From Chlorella sorokiniana (taxonomy: Eukaryota; Chlorophyta; Trebouxiophyceae; Chlorellales; Chlorellaceae): a stretch of 64,000 bases of DNA. Location: NCBI GenBank assembly GCA_025917655.1, contig CP084611.1, positions 5,022,001-5,086,000 on the forward strand, given 5' to 3'. The notes below the pieces were generated by a model. It saw only the letters and a program-made list of their open reading frames with translations. It searched no databases and was not told where the DNA came from. The position numbers were made by a program, and so were the translations under genes. Positions 34,801 to 44,771 of the stretch are shown here, piece by piece; positions within the stretch are counted from its first letter, which is position 1; each line of letters begins with the position of its first letter.

Positions 34801-36995
34801 TGCTGACGCAACGTCAACTTCTGCTGCACTGGCAACATCACCTGCATCCTTTCTGGTGCAGATGGCCAGCGCAAAAATCACAGAATGGATGTGTCTGCTT
34901 CCAGGTCCGCCGCTGGGCGTGTACGATAGCCATGTGCGGCCACACACCACCCAATGGGAGCACTTGGGAGCGACGAAGTGTTGCACATGCAACAGAACAG
35001 CCTCCTTGACAGGTGAGGAAGGGTTGGGCTTGCCTTTCGGCAGGGATCAATTGTGATCATTTTGTGTTGGGTTTGTGCACAGTGCATGAGGGCTGCTTGC
35101 TGCCCACACACCACTTAGTGCATGCACGGTTTTGACGTGCACGCTGACCGGCGCCCCACCCTCAACCCCCACCCCCACTACAGTATGTGCGCGAGTTGGA
35201 GGCAGCCAAGGCAACAGTAGCCTTGGAGAGGAGGACGTGGGCATGCTAGACCCGTTCATGGCAGAAGTGAGCTGGGAATTGTCTAGAGGACATGCCCGTT
35301 ACAATCAATGCAAGTTGTGGCCCCTTTGATGTCCCATCAAAATGCCTCTGTGCACTAATACTCCCATTGCATGTCCCCCGTTTGTACCGCCCCCATGACG
35401 TTTTATCCCTTGCGGTTCCCGGTACTTCCCCTTCATTTCCTGTGACGTCCCAATACTTCCTATGAGTCCCACTTCATGTCCCCAGTCATGCTCATGTCCC
35501 AGGAATGTAATGTCTTGGGACATCCCATACACTTCCAGGGACGTCACTTTACATCCTATGAGTCCCATTTCCAGGACGTCCCGGGGCGTCCCGGGACATG
35601 CAGGGGACGTCTAGGGGACGTCCGGCATTCCCCTAGTGCGAGCATCACGCAGCTTGTACAATTTGTGCAGGCTGTTGCCACAGACGCAATTTTCATTTAC
35701 TAAGTGATTTACGCATGCGCATGCAAGCGTGAGACCCCCCCCCACACACCCCTCCCCACCCACCCCCACCCAGCCCCCGCCAACCCAACTCCGCCCACCC
35801 CGCATACACAACTCGGTCCCACCTCAATTGCTGTCGTGCAGGCTGCTGAAGGAGGGTCTGCCTGATCACTGGGTGCACAGCACCCGGGCCGCAAGTTCAT
35901 TGATGGCAGCAGCGCGGGGCAGCTGTCGGCAACGGTTGCTGCCATCAAGAAAGAGAATCGGCAGCACAACGGCCCAGCACGGCGCCGGCGCGTTTTGATG
36001 GAACTGCTGCAGATAGAGGGCGAGGACGCCAACTTCTTCGACTACTTCATGGACACCGCCACCTTCTTCGGCTGCCCTGAGCTCGGCTGCCCTGAGGTGG
36101 AAGCCTACATCCAAGAAGGCACTGGCACTGCCCGGAAGGCGGCTGCTGCCTACGAGGCACGGCGAGACGCGGAGCAGCAGTGCAATGCTCGCGAGCAGCG
36201 CGTCAGGGAGCGCCTGGAAGCCGAGCAGATGCCAGCAGAGTTCAGATGGATGACGGCAGTGGGGGATTACATCCGTGACGGTACAGGCAGCGAAGAAGCA
36301 GCCATGCAGGCGGCCAGGGCCAAGCACTCGGAGCGGCTGGCTAGTGAGCAGCGTCGCGCCAACATCAGGCAGCGCTTAATGGCAGAGGGCATTGTTGAAG
36401 GGCGTTATGCTGTGCCAGAGGTGGCAAGCTACATTAAGGGGGAGGACAGCGAGGACAACGCCCTTGCCGCGGCTATGTGCTGGCACGAGCGTTACGCGGA
36501 GCTTGAGACGGCAGCAGAGGCTGCGGGCCCGCTCACTACGATTTGCTCGACCTGCCAGAGAGGTGGGCCTTTATCTCCGGCAGGGGTAGCCTGAAGGGAG
36601 CCATGCAGTCGGTGGCTGAAGCCCAGGCACAGCGCCAGCGGCAGGCCAGCGTCACCACCGCACTGGCAGCAGAGGGCATTCCCGACGTCTACGCATATCT
36701 GAAATCCAACTCACGCTACGTTGACGAGGCAAAGGGCACCCTTGAGGAGGCCCTGCAACGTGCTCGGGAGTGCCACGCCCGCAGGCAGGCCGAAGAGCAG
36801 CGGTACGAGCGCATGGAGGGGCTGCTGGAGCAGTATGACATCGCCTTGCGCCACTACAGCGGTAGTGTACCTGCCCTGGATGCCTTCCTGAAGGACGGCT
36901 CTGGCGATGAGCAGACTGCAGTTCTGGATGTGCGGGCAGAGAAGAATCGCCGCGAAGCTGGCTGGGTGCAGCCTCCTGAGCAGGTTTTGTGGTGA
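31849..36995 (+). CDS. XPA_C-like helical-repeat protein, copy 1
   Basis: Unassigned family. Exon 1 (from 31849) ends in the basic motif KRVRRQPERYGNFGRFE. Exon 2 is acidic/low complexity and ends LLAVLHACPVLLG. Exon 3 is LLSADALRTVTLVARDAASL plus AVALGAGPEVTANWWRLM. Then TAKSKYRLSDKDLE (about 32.94 kb), LPFVERSNRLFLETSRL (33.1 kb) and YIDLDCRAAAHRKWGCPEGI (33.39 kb) resemble the XPA C-terminal DNA-binding domain. From 33.65 kb comes an array of about 50-residue helical repeats, ending AEKNRREAGWVQPPEQVLW. The intron at about 33.98-35.84 kb is some 1.7 kb longer than in copy 2. Frame breaks occur near 33953 (GGGG where copy 2 has GGG) and near 36515. It may be functional if these are sequence errors. 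A TGTAA lies 99 bases after the stop. Confidence 0.7.
33988..35838. other. Long inserted sequence in an intron of copy 1
   Basis: The matching intron in copy 2 is about 140 bases; here it is about 1.85 kb, so roughly 1.7 kb was gained (or lost in copy 2). The insert holds short exon-like fragments (for example YVRELEAAKATVALERRTWA near 35185-35245) and a GTCCC-rich tract. I could not find terminal inverted repeats or a recognisable transposase. Confidence 0.55.
35318..35637. repeat. Degenerate GTCCC/GGGAC-rich tract
   Basis: Over 320 bases the words GTCCC, GACGTCCC and GGGACAT recur every 10-25 bases, and CCTATGAGTCCCA appears twice (about 35459 and 35555). It lies inside the copy 1 intron insertion and has no counterpart in copy 2. 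Confidence 0.7.
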
Positions 36996-37560
36996 TGAGG
37001 AGCGGCAGGGCGCCAGCTTGCCATTTGTGGCATATGTTTATCAACAAGCATCAGTCATCGATGGAACAAGGATCCACACTTTCCCTTTATTTGTGTAACT
37101 ATAATGAAGCAGATACCCCTGTATGATACTAGTGCACAAGTGCCATCCACTGCCAGCACGCATCACGCAGAGCGCTGCTGAGCGGCGGCAAGCGCCACGG
37201 ACTGCGCCTGGTGTTCGCCCCGGCACTCTGTCCTGTGCAGTGTTTTCAACGAACGCGTGTTATCGGTTTAAGCGGTCTCCAAGCCCAGCGAATGCCGGGT
37301 TTTCGACCACTGGTGGCCGCTTCACAAGCACGCGTCGCCAAACTTGCGTCCGCCGCTTCTCAGAAAAGGTTGTTGTCGCTCGAGCTCATGGGTAGCGCTG
37401 CTGACTATATGCGCTGTACTCGTGAGAGGCATCACAGCGGTGGGCGGCGGCAAAAGCTGCCGCTTGGCGTGGCTGCGGAAACTGTGCCAGGCGTTGCTTT
37501 GCATATTCAGATCATGGCAACGTCCTACCAACCTGCAGTGGATGGCCCAGAGGCCGCTTC
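36996..37560. other. Spacer between copy 1 and the Nudix/eIF2B-like gene
   Basis: Closely matches 43854-44440 in the second unit. Within it, 37292-37400 can encode MPGFRPLVAASQARVAKLAS, a peptide with transit-peptide character conserved in the second unit. It may be an upstream exon of the Nudix gene or only 5' UTR. Confidence 0.5.
37094..37098 (+). promoter_or_regulatory. TGTAA polyadenylation signal
   Basis: Located 99 bases after the copy 1 stop; an equivalent sits 81 bases after the copy 2 stop. Confidence 0.6.
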
Positions 37561-40162
37561 ATGGCAGCTGCAGCCTCCGCATCGCTGCCGCAGCAGGAGC
37601 CGGTGCGCCGCCGCAAGCACGTGGTGACTGCCTTTGTGCAGCGGCCGGACGACGGCGCTGTGCTGCTGGTTCTGCGCAGCGACAAGGCGAGCTCCGTGTG
37701 CAGGGAGGGGCATGGTTTACCTCTTGCAGTGGTCTTCTGCGTGACACTCCTTGGGAGCCTGAGCATCAGCGGTTGGTACCCTCAGCCCGTGGGCTCCCCG
37801 CAGCACCGCTCGACCCTCCTGCTGCCCCCTCGAACCCTGCCAAGACAAGCAGGTGGGCACGTACCAGCACAAATGGGGCGCCATATCGGGCGGCATGGAG
37901 GGCGGCGACGAGAGCCCGGAGGCGCGCGCTCGCCAGGAGGCACGCCAGCCGCCGCTCCTTCCAGCGCTGTCGGCAAACCTGTCCCTCACCATTCCAGCTC
38001 CGCCATAGACATTCCCTGAAGCAGCGGCACGCTGTGCACAGGCTTCACTAAAGCCGCCACCTACCTGCTTGGCGTCCATTCCCTCTCCCTGCCCAGGTAC
38101 TGGAGGAAGCGGGGCTGCAGCCCGGCCTGATGCGGCTGGTGCGAGGCGGCCGCCCGCTGCTCGTCGACGACGGCGGCCGCCGCTTTGCGGTGCACCCCTT
38201 CCTGTTCAGCCTGCACCCGCAGCATGCGGCGGCGGCGGCGACGCTGAACTGGGAGAATGACGATGCACGGTGGGTGCAGCCGGCAGCCATGAGGAAGCTG
38301 GCCACGGTGCCGCTGCTGCCCGAGACGTACGAGCGGGTCCACCTTCCCCCGCGGCAGGCAGCTGCCCTGCAGCGCCTGGCCGAAGACCGCGCCTCTGGCG
38401 CCGCCCAGCTGGCAGCCCAAGCCGTGTCTGCGCTTGAGGCGGAAGCTCGCGCTCTGGCGGCCGACGCAGCAGCAGGCGGCGGGGGTGCAGCATCGAGCGA
38501 CAGCGGCGACGCCGCGCTGTGCACGCTCCGCAACTTTGGCTACCACCTGGCCTGCTGCCGCCCCGCCATGGCAGCTGTGGCCAACGCTGTGGCTGCGGTG
38601 CTGGCTGCTGCGCACAATGAGCTGCAAGCCAGGTGGGCCTGCCTCAATCGGGCGCTTCAACCAACATGGGCGGACCGAGCAGGCCGTTGCCATACAAGCG
38701 GCTGCAATCTGCTGTAAGCCTGCCTTTCGCTTGTACCTGAAGCCTCACATTAGCATGCCGCCGAGCCTCTCCCCTTGCCTGTGCTGAGCGCAGGGCCGGC
38801 ACCTTTGAGGCTACCCTGCCAGAGGTGTGTGCCGCGGTGGCGACGGCGGCGCAGCGCCAGCAGCGCCAGCTGGAGGCTGCGGGGGTGCGCTGCGGGGGCA
38901 CGCACGGGCGGCGCTGAGGGACGGGATGTGCCTCATGACCATCAGCCTGTCTTCGTCGGTGGCGGCGGCGGTCAGGGAGGCTGCAGGCGGGTGCCAACGC
39001 CATAAGGGCCCAGCTTGCATCAGGGGCAGGCTGCTGCGCAGTGCCCGTCTAAGCTGGCGCTTGAGCCACCACAGGGGTAGCACCTGTGTCGAGAACCTGC
39101 TTCCTTCATCGCCCCCCCTCTCCACCTGTCCCGCCCCTGCACCTCCCCCTGGGCCCCCCCCGCAAGACGCAGAGGGCGGCATGCGCCTGCGGGCCGTCGT
39201 GTGTGAGTCGCGGCCGCTGTGCGAGGGGGTGCAGCTGGCTGAGGCCTGGGCGGCGGTGGGGGTGGAGGTGACCCTCATCACTGATGCGCAGGTGGGGGAG
39301 GGAGAGGTGCGTGCCTGTGTGGTGGTGGTGGTGGTGTCTGTGTGGGTTTGGAGGGTGGCTGGGGATGGGGAGTTGGAGGGCAGGGATGGGAGAGTTTGTG
39401 GGGACAGAGGATGCACTCAGGTGGTGTGTGTATGGGAGGGTGAAGTTGCAGAAGGGCCTCTGCATCGGCGGCCTGCCCTCCCTATCCCCACCGCTCCTGC
39501 TGGCTCCGTCTTTGGCTGCTGATCCTGTGGAGGGCGATGGCTGCTCCGCACCGCCTGCCACCGCTCGCCTGCAGGCGGCGCTGTTTGTGGGGCAAGCAGA
39601 TATGGTGCTGGTGGGAGCGGATGCGCTGACCGCCGACGCCGCCGTGAACAAGGCTGGCACGCACCTGGTGGCGCTGGCGGCGCGCGCCGCTGGGGTGCCG
39701 GTGCTGTGCGTGGCAGACAGCGGCAAGGTGTCGCCGGGCCCCCTTGCTGCGCTGGCGTGCCCGGCCAGGCGCGGCAACGAGACGGAGGGCGAAGAGAAGG
39801 GGGCCGAGGAAATTGTGGCGGCGTGGGGGCGTTCGGCGCCTGAGGGGTGAGCCTCTGTGTGCTGTGCTGTGCGCTATGCATGCTGCGCTGCGTGCTGCCC
39901 TGCTTCCAAGCTTCCTCCTCCCGGAAGCGAATCGCTGGTCCCGGGAGCGGCGGCGACCCGGGGGAGAGGCTGCACCTCCCAAATTTTTGCCCCGCCGACC
40001 CGCTGACACAGGGTGGCAGTGCGGAATCTGTATTTTGAGGCCACGCCGCTGGCGCTGCTGGCGGGGGTGGTGACCGAGGCAGGCCGCCTGGACCCCGCCA
40101 GCCTGCCGGAACTGGTTGAGGAGCGGCGGCAGCAGTACTGTACCGCCTTTCAGCTTCCCTGA
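37561..40162 (+). CDS. Nudix hydrolase fused to an eIF2B alpha/beta/delta-like domain
   Basis: N-terminal Nudix domain: HVVTAFVQRPDDGAVLLVLR, then TYQHKWGAISGGMEGG, then DESPEARARQE joined over an intron to VLEEAG. This is the Nudix box with Gln in place of the usual Arg before Glu. It continues WENDDARWVQPAAM and VPLLPETYERVHLP. From about 38.5 kb to the end is the IF-2B family fold: LRNFGYHLACCRPAMAAVAN, MCLMTISLSSSVAAAV, LRAVVCESRPLCEGVQLA, ADMVLVGADALTADAAVNKA, GVPVLCVADSGKV, YFEATPLALLAGVVTEAGRL. Such domains occur in eIF2B subunits and in sugar-phosphate isomerases (methylthioribose-1-P, ribose-1,5-bisP). The Nudix part probably cleaves a nucleoside-diphosphate derivative; the joint substrate is unknown. 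A frame break lies near 38905. The start could instead be 37514, or an upstream exon at 37292. Confidence 0.8.
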
Positions 40163-40511
40163 CGCCTGTGACCTTTGCTAGTATCTGCAATGCGTGCCGG
40201 TTGTGCTGCCTTTAGAGAAACTCCTTCAGTTAAGGGGTGGCTGGCGGCACCCCGTCAGCGGGAGGTGCGCTTGCGATTGCAAGGCATTTAAGCTTGTTGT
40301 GGAGGTCTTGCAGCAGCATAGCGCGGTTGTATGCACAACATTGCTCAAAATAGCCTGAAACTATGCGAACAATGCGTTTGATGCAGTGCAGTTTGGTGCT
40401 GAGACGGGAGGAGCGGCAGCGGCAGCGGCCGAGAGGAAAGCAGCCCGGCGGGTTGCTTGGCTGGGGTCATGCAACTGCCTCTCCGCGAGAGCACCCCTTC
40501 ATCCCTGCAAA
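40163..40511. other. Duplication junction and promoter of copy 2
   Basis: From about 40225 the sequence matches the region upstream of copy 1, so the second unit begins here, directly after the Nudix/eIF2B-like gene. It should hold the copy 2 promoter. Confidence 0.6.
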
Positions 40512-43500
40512 ATGGCGTCTTCCTTCCGTTCGAAGCGTGTGCGCCGTCAGCCAGAGCGCTACGGGAACTTCGGCCGGTTTGAGGATGAAGAGGTGAGGGC
40601 AGGCCTCCTGCTTTCAGGCCAGACACTGCTGGCAGCTCGCTGCCCGATCTTCTGCCACGCACCGACTGTATCAGCCCGCCAAGGCCCGTGGAAGGCGACC
40701 TTTGTCACTTCGAGCAGCGCTGATTCCTCACAATTTTGCAACCTTGTAAGCTGTGCAGGTCAACAGCAGCTCAGAGGCAGAGGAGCAGCGGCCGAGGTTC
40801 CGGCGCCAGCGGTGGCGAGCGGCAGCAGACGCCCGCAGCGACGACGAGGACAACGCTGAGATGGATTATGCACAAGACATGGAAGAGGGCTTCAATGGCA
40901 AGGAGAGCATTGTGGAAAAAGAGACAGGGGAAGGCTGCTCAGGCCGCAAGGCAGCACCTGCCAGGGGTGGCTCTGCAGCTGGCAGCGGCAGAGGCCTGGG
41001 CTCCGTGCGTGAGCGCGCAGCGGCCCCCGCCCACCCTGTCTCCCCATCCTCCTTCCTGGCTGTCCTGCATGCCTGCCCGGTCCTGTTGGGTGAGGCAAGG
41101 ATGGGTTGGCCTCTGTGTTGGCGCAAAGGTTGCAGTGGGAGAGTCGCAGGCGTCCTGCGGTTTTACATCGTATTCATCTTTCTGCCGCTGTACTTGAATC
41201 TGCTCTGACATACCCTTTCTTAGCTCCTTTATGCAGAGTTCCTGCTGTCCCCCGATGCCCTGCGCACCGTCACGCTGGTTGCGCGGGATGCTGCCAGCCT
41301 GGCGGTGGCGCTGGGTGCTGGGCCCGAGGTCACCGCCGAATGGTGGCGGATGGTGGCCGCCAAGCATGCCCCTCCAGGGTCCACCATCACTGCAGACACT
41401 CCTGCTGCTGAAGGTGTGCTGCTGTGTGTGGCATGCATGTTGTAACTGTTTTTGGATGCACGAGGATGGAGTCAGAAACGCGCATCTGCCAGGTCAACAC
41501 CTGCAGTGCCTCTCCGCCTCCCTGCAGTTCTCGCTGTGGCGCAGCAGGCAGTTCGTGAGGATCCAGCCCGCATTCAGAGCTGCCCCATGTCAACAGCCAA
41601 GAGCAAGTACCGGCTGAGCGACAAGGACCTGGAGGTGGGTGATGGAGGAGGGGGGTTCGGGCGGCAAGGGGTGAAGTGTAAGAGTCCGATCCACCTGATC
41701 CTTACAGCCAGGCTGCTGCAATAGTTCCCCAAGCACCTGCCTCTTGAAAACCACCGTAGGATTTGCCTTTCGAGGAGCGGCCCAACCGCCTGTTCTTAGA
41801 TTCGGCACAGCTTACAAGGCTGTAAGTGTCTGTGGCATGCAGGCTGTAACAGCACAGCATTTGTGCTGCCACCAGCAGGAGGGCAGTATCGAGCGGCGCA
41901 GGCGGGCAGCAGGCGGCCAGCTGCTGCTAGGACCGCTGCTTTTGCACGGGCAACCTCCAGCATCGCATGAGGGATGCCCCCATGCTGCTCTTGCCAAATC
42001 TGCAGGCACATCGATCTGGACTGCCGGGCAGCTGCTCACCGCAAATGGGGCTGCTTTGAATGCATTGAAGCTGCCCGCCTCCAGGCCCAGGCAGTGGCCG
42101 CCAGGGTCAAGGCCACGAGGGGCAGCCGGGAGGACCAACGCAGGTGGGCAGAAGCAGCTACAGTCCAGTGTCAAACGCCGGATGGTTGGTTGGATCGGCA
42201 GGCTTTCTCCTATTCGCATAAGTGCGCCTTTGACACATTGGCGGCTGAGTGTCCATTGTCTCCGCCTGAATGCAGGGGCGAGATGGTTGTAGCGCTGAAG
42301 CGCGCAGGTTTGGATCCATCCAGCAGCACGCTGCAGCGCTTCAAAGAGGTCAACTCTTTCGTCAAGGTGGGTGCGCCAATGCTGAGTGGTCCGGTGTTCG
42401 ATGCATCGGCTTGAGGGAGGATGCCTCTCCGCATCCTGGTTTAGGTTGCCCTTGGCCCCACTACCAGGCTTCCCCTTCACTGCCGGCTTCCTGCAGCGCG
42501 GCTTAGGCAATGCGGCAAGCGTAGCTGCTGCCATTGCCGCAGCGTACCAGGCCGAGAAGGAGAAGGAAGAGCGGGAGGACAAGCTGGCAGCCAGGTGGGC
42601 AGCTGTGCAGGGGCAGCATGCACAACGTGCTGAGCTCTTTGCTGCAAACGCATTTGTGATTCAGTGATTCATGCATGCCCCCGCGCCCCCCCCGCCCCCT
42701 CCCCCCCGCCGCCGGACCGCCTGCTTGTTGTTGCAGGCTGCTGAAGGAGGGTCTGAATGCCAGCGAGATAACAAGCATCCAGGCCCGCTCCTTCATTGAA
42801 GGCAGCAGCGCGGTGCGGCTGTCAGCAGTTGTTGCTGCCATCAAGGAAGAAAAGGAGCACCGCGATGGAATCCTGCGGCGAAGGCGCGCCTTGTTGAAAC
42901 TGCTACAACTAGAGGGCATTGGCTACTGCTTCTGGGGCTGCCCCGAGGCAGAAGCCTACGTCTACCTAGGCACTGGCACCGCTCGGAAGGCTGCTGCTGC
43001 TTACGAGGCGCAGCGAGACGCGGAGCAGCAGCGCGCCGCCCGCCGGCAGCGCATCGAGGAGCGCATGGCAGCCGAGCAGCTGCCGAAAGAGTTTGGATCG
43101 TTGCCGGCGGTTGACGAATACATTTGGGGAAACACAGGCAGCGAAGAGGCCGCCATGCAGGCAGCCAGGGCCAGGCACGCATCGCAGCTGGCTTGTGAGC
43201 AGCGCTGCGCCAACATCAGGCAGCGCTTGATGGCAGAGGGTATTCCAGGAGCGGCGCGGTGGGATGTGCCAGATGTGCAGAGCTACGTCGATGGCAGGAT
43301 CAGCGAGCACGACGCCCTTGCTGCTGCCAGCCGCTGGCGCGTGCGTAAGGCCCAGCTTGAGGAGGCAGCAAAGGCTGCTGGCATGTCAGCTGACTACGGT
43401 GCAGTCTACCTGCCCAATGTACGGGCCTTCCTTGCCGGCAAGGGGAGCCTGGAGGGAGCCATGCAGTCGCTGAGTGTGGTAGAAGCACGGTGCCAGCGGG

Positions 43501-43853
43501 AGGCTAGTGCCACTGCCGCACTGGCCGCAGAGGGCATTCCCGGAGACTACGTGCACCGGCTAGAACTCACTGGCTACATTAACGAGGCAGAGGGCACCCT
43601 TGAGGAGGCCCTGCAACGTGCTCGGGAGCGCCACGCCAGCATGCAGGCCGGACAGCGGCGGCTTGAGCGCATGGAGAGGCTGCTGGAGCAGTACGGCATT
43701 GCAGTGCAACAGTACCGCTACAGTGTACCTGCGCTGGACGCCTACCTGTATGGCAGCACCGGCGATGAGCAAACTGCAGTTTTGGCTGTGCGGGCTGAGC
43801 AGAACCGCCGTGAAGCCGGCTGGGTGCAGCCTCCTGATCAGTACTGGTGGTGA
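40512..43853 (+). CDS. XPA_C-like helical-repeat protein, copy 2 (best preserved)
   Basis: Same exon order as copy 1 and the cleanest member; I noticed no frame break. Exon 1 (40512-40592): MASSFRSKRVRRQPERYGNF. Exon 2 (40759-about 41088): acidic, with SSSEAEEQ and EMDYAQDMEEGFNG, ending LAVLHACPVLLG. Exon 3: LRTVTLVARDAASLAVALGA. XPA_C-like part: EDPARIQSCPMSTAKSKYRL plus SDKDLE (about 41.6 kb), LPFEERPNRLFLDSAQLTRL, HIDLDCRAAAHRKWGCFE (42.0 kb). Repeat unit 1 spans two exons (ALKRAGLDPSSSTLQRFKEV; RGLGNAASVAAAIAAAYQAE). The final exon (about 42735-43853) has seven more units of about 50 residues, of the type LxxEGI...PxVxxYIxGxGSxEEAxxxARxRH. Charged helices dominate; no membrane segment or catalytic motif was seen. 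The role is unknown; DNA or chromatin binding is inferred from the XPA_C resemblance. Confidence 0.75.
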
Positions 43854-43933
43854 AAGACGCCAGTGTGTGCGCTATGCCATAAGCAAGCATCATCGATTCA
43901 ACCAGTTGCCACATTTTCCTCTCCTTTTGCAAG

Positions 43934-43938
43934 TGTAA
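43934..43938 (+). promoter_or_regulatory. TGTAA polyadenylation signal
   Basis: Located 81 bases after the copy 2 stop codon. Confidence 0.6.
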
Positions 43939-44353
43939 TGCGGCAGCTAACACCTGTATAATACAGATGCACAAGTGCCATCCACAGCCAGCACGCATCA
44001 CGCTGTGCGCTGCTTAGCGGCGGCAAGCGCCAAGGACTGCGCCTGGTGTTCACCCCTGCACTCTGTGGTGTCCAGTATTTTCAGCACGTCATTGTTCTCG
44101 GTTTCAGCAGTCGCCTAGCCCAGCTAATACTGGGTTTGAGACCACTGGTGGCCGCATCACAAGCACGCGTCGCCAAACTTGCCTCCGCCGCTTCTCACAG
44201 AAGGTTTGTATCGCTCGAGCTTATGGGTGGCGCTGCCTGAGTTTACGCGCTGTAGTTGTGAGGATCACAGCGGCGGGCGGCGGCAAGAGATGCGGCCAGG
44301 CGTGCCTGTGGACTGTGCCAGGCGTTGCTTCACGCATTTCCATCATCATATCC

Positions 44354-44771
44354 ATGTCCTACCAACCCGCAGCGGATGTACCTAAGGCCGCCTCATGGCA
44401 GCTGCAGCCTTCGCAGCAGGAGCCTCCGCGGTGCCGCAAGCACGTGGTGGCTGTCTTTGTGCAGCGGCCGAGCGATGGCGCTGTGCTGCTGATGCTGCGC
44501 AGCGACAGGGCGAGCTCTAGGGCATGGTTTACCTCTTGCAGTAATCAGCAGCATCCACTGCTGCAGGGAGCGGCGGCACCTCTCAAACCCTTGTCCTACC
44601 GGATTGCTGACGCAGGGTGGCAGTGCGGAATATGTATTTGAGGCCACGCCGCTGGCGCTGCTGGCGGGGGTGGTGACCGAGGCAGGCCGCCTGGACCCCG
44701 CCTGCCTGCCGGAGCTGGTCGAGGAGCGGCGGCAGCAGGACTGTACATGTACCGCCTTTCAGCTGCCATGA
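44354..44771 (+). pseudogene. Internally deleted Nudix/eIF2B-like gene copy
   Basis: Second copy of the fusion gene, reduced to its two ends. The 5' part (MSYQPAADVPKAASWQLQPS, then HVVAVFVQRPSDGAVLLMLR) matches the first Nudix exon. The 3' part (ATPLALLAGVVTEAGRLDPA...LPELVEERRQQ) matches the last eIF2B-like exon. About 2.2 kb between (37.73-39.99 kb in the intact gene), including the Nudix box and nearly all of the eIF2B-like fold, is missing. The join lies near 44545-44600. The last exon also has TTT where the intact copy has TTTT, breaking the frame. It is clearly non-functional as a Nudix enzyme. Confidence 0.85.

Larger units (their letters stand above)
31570..44771. repeat. Tandem segmental duplication (two units)
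   Basis: Unit 1 is about 31.57-40.22 kb and unit 2 about 40.22-44.77 kb. Each has the same order: shared promoter region, XPA_C-like gene, shared spacer, Nudix/eIF2B-like gene. Unit 2 is shorter mainly because of the 2.2 kb deletion in its Nudix/eIF2B-like gene and the absence of the 1.7 kb intron insert of unit 1. Confidence 0.85.

Noticed and set aside
34655-35330. A transposase gene inside the copy 1 intron
   Set aside because: Short ORFs exist but I found no catalytic motif, terminal repeat or recognised transposase text.
31849-36995. Calling copy 1 a pseudogene because of its frame breaks
   Set aside because: Breaks of the same type occur in MDAR, KCBP and other core genes in this window, so they do not show loss of function here.
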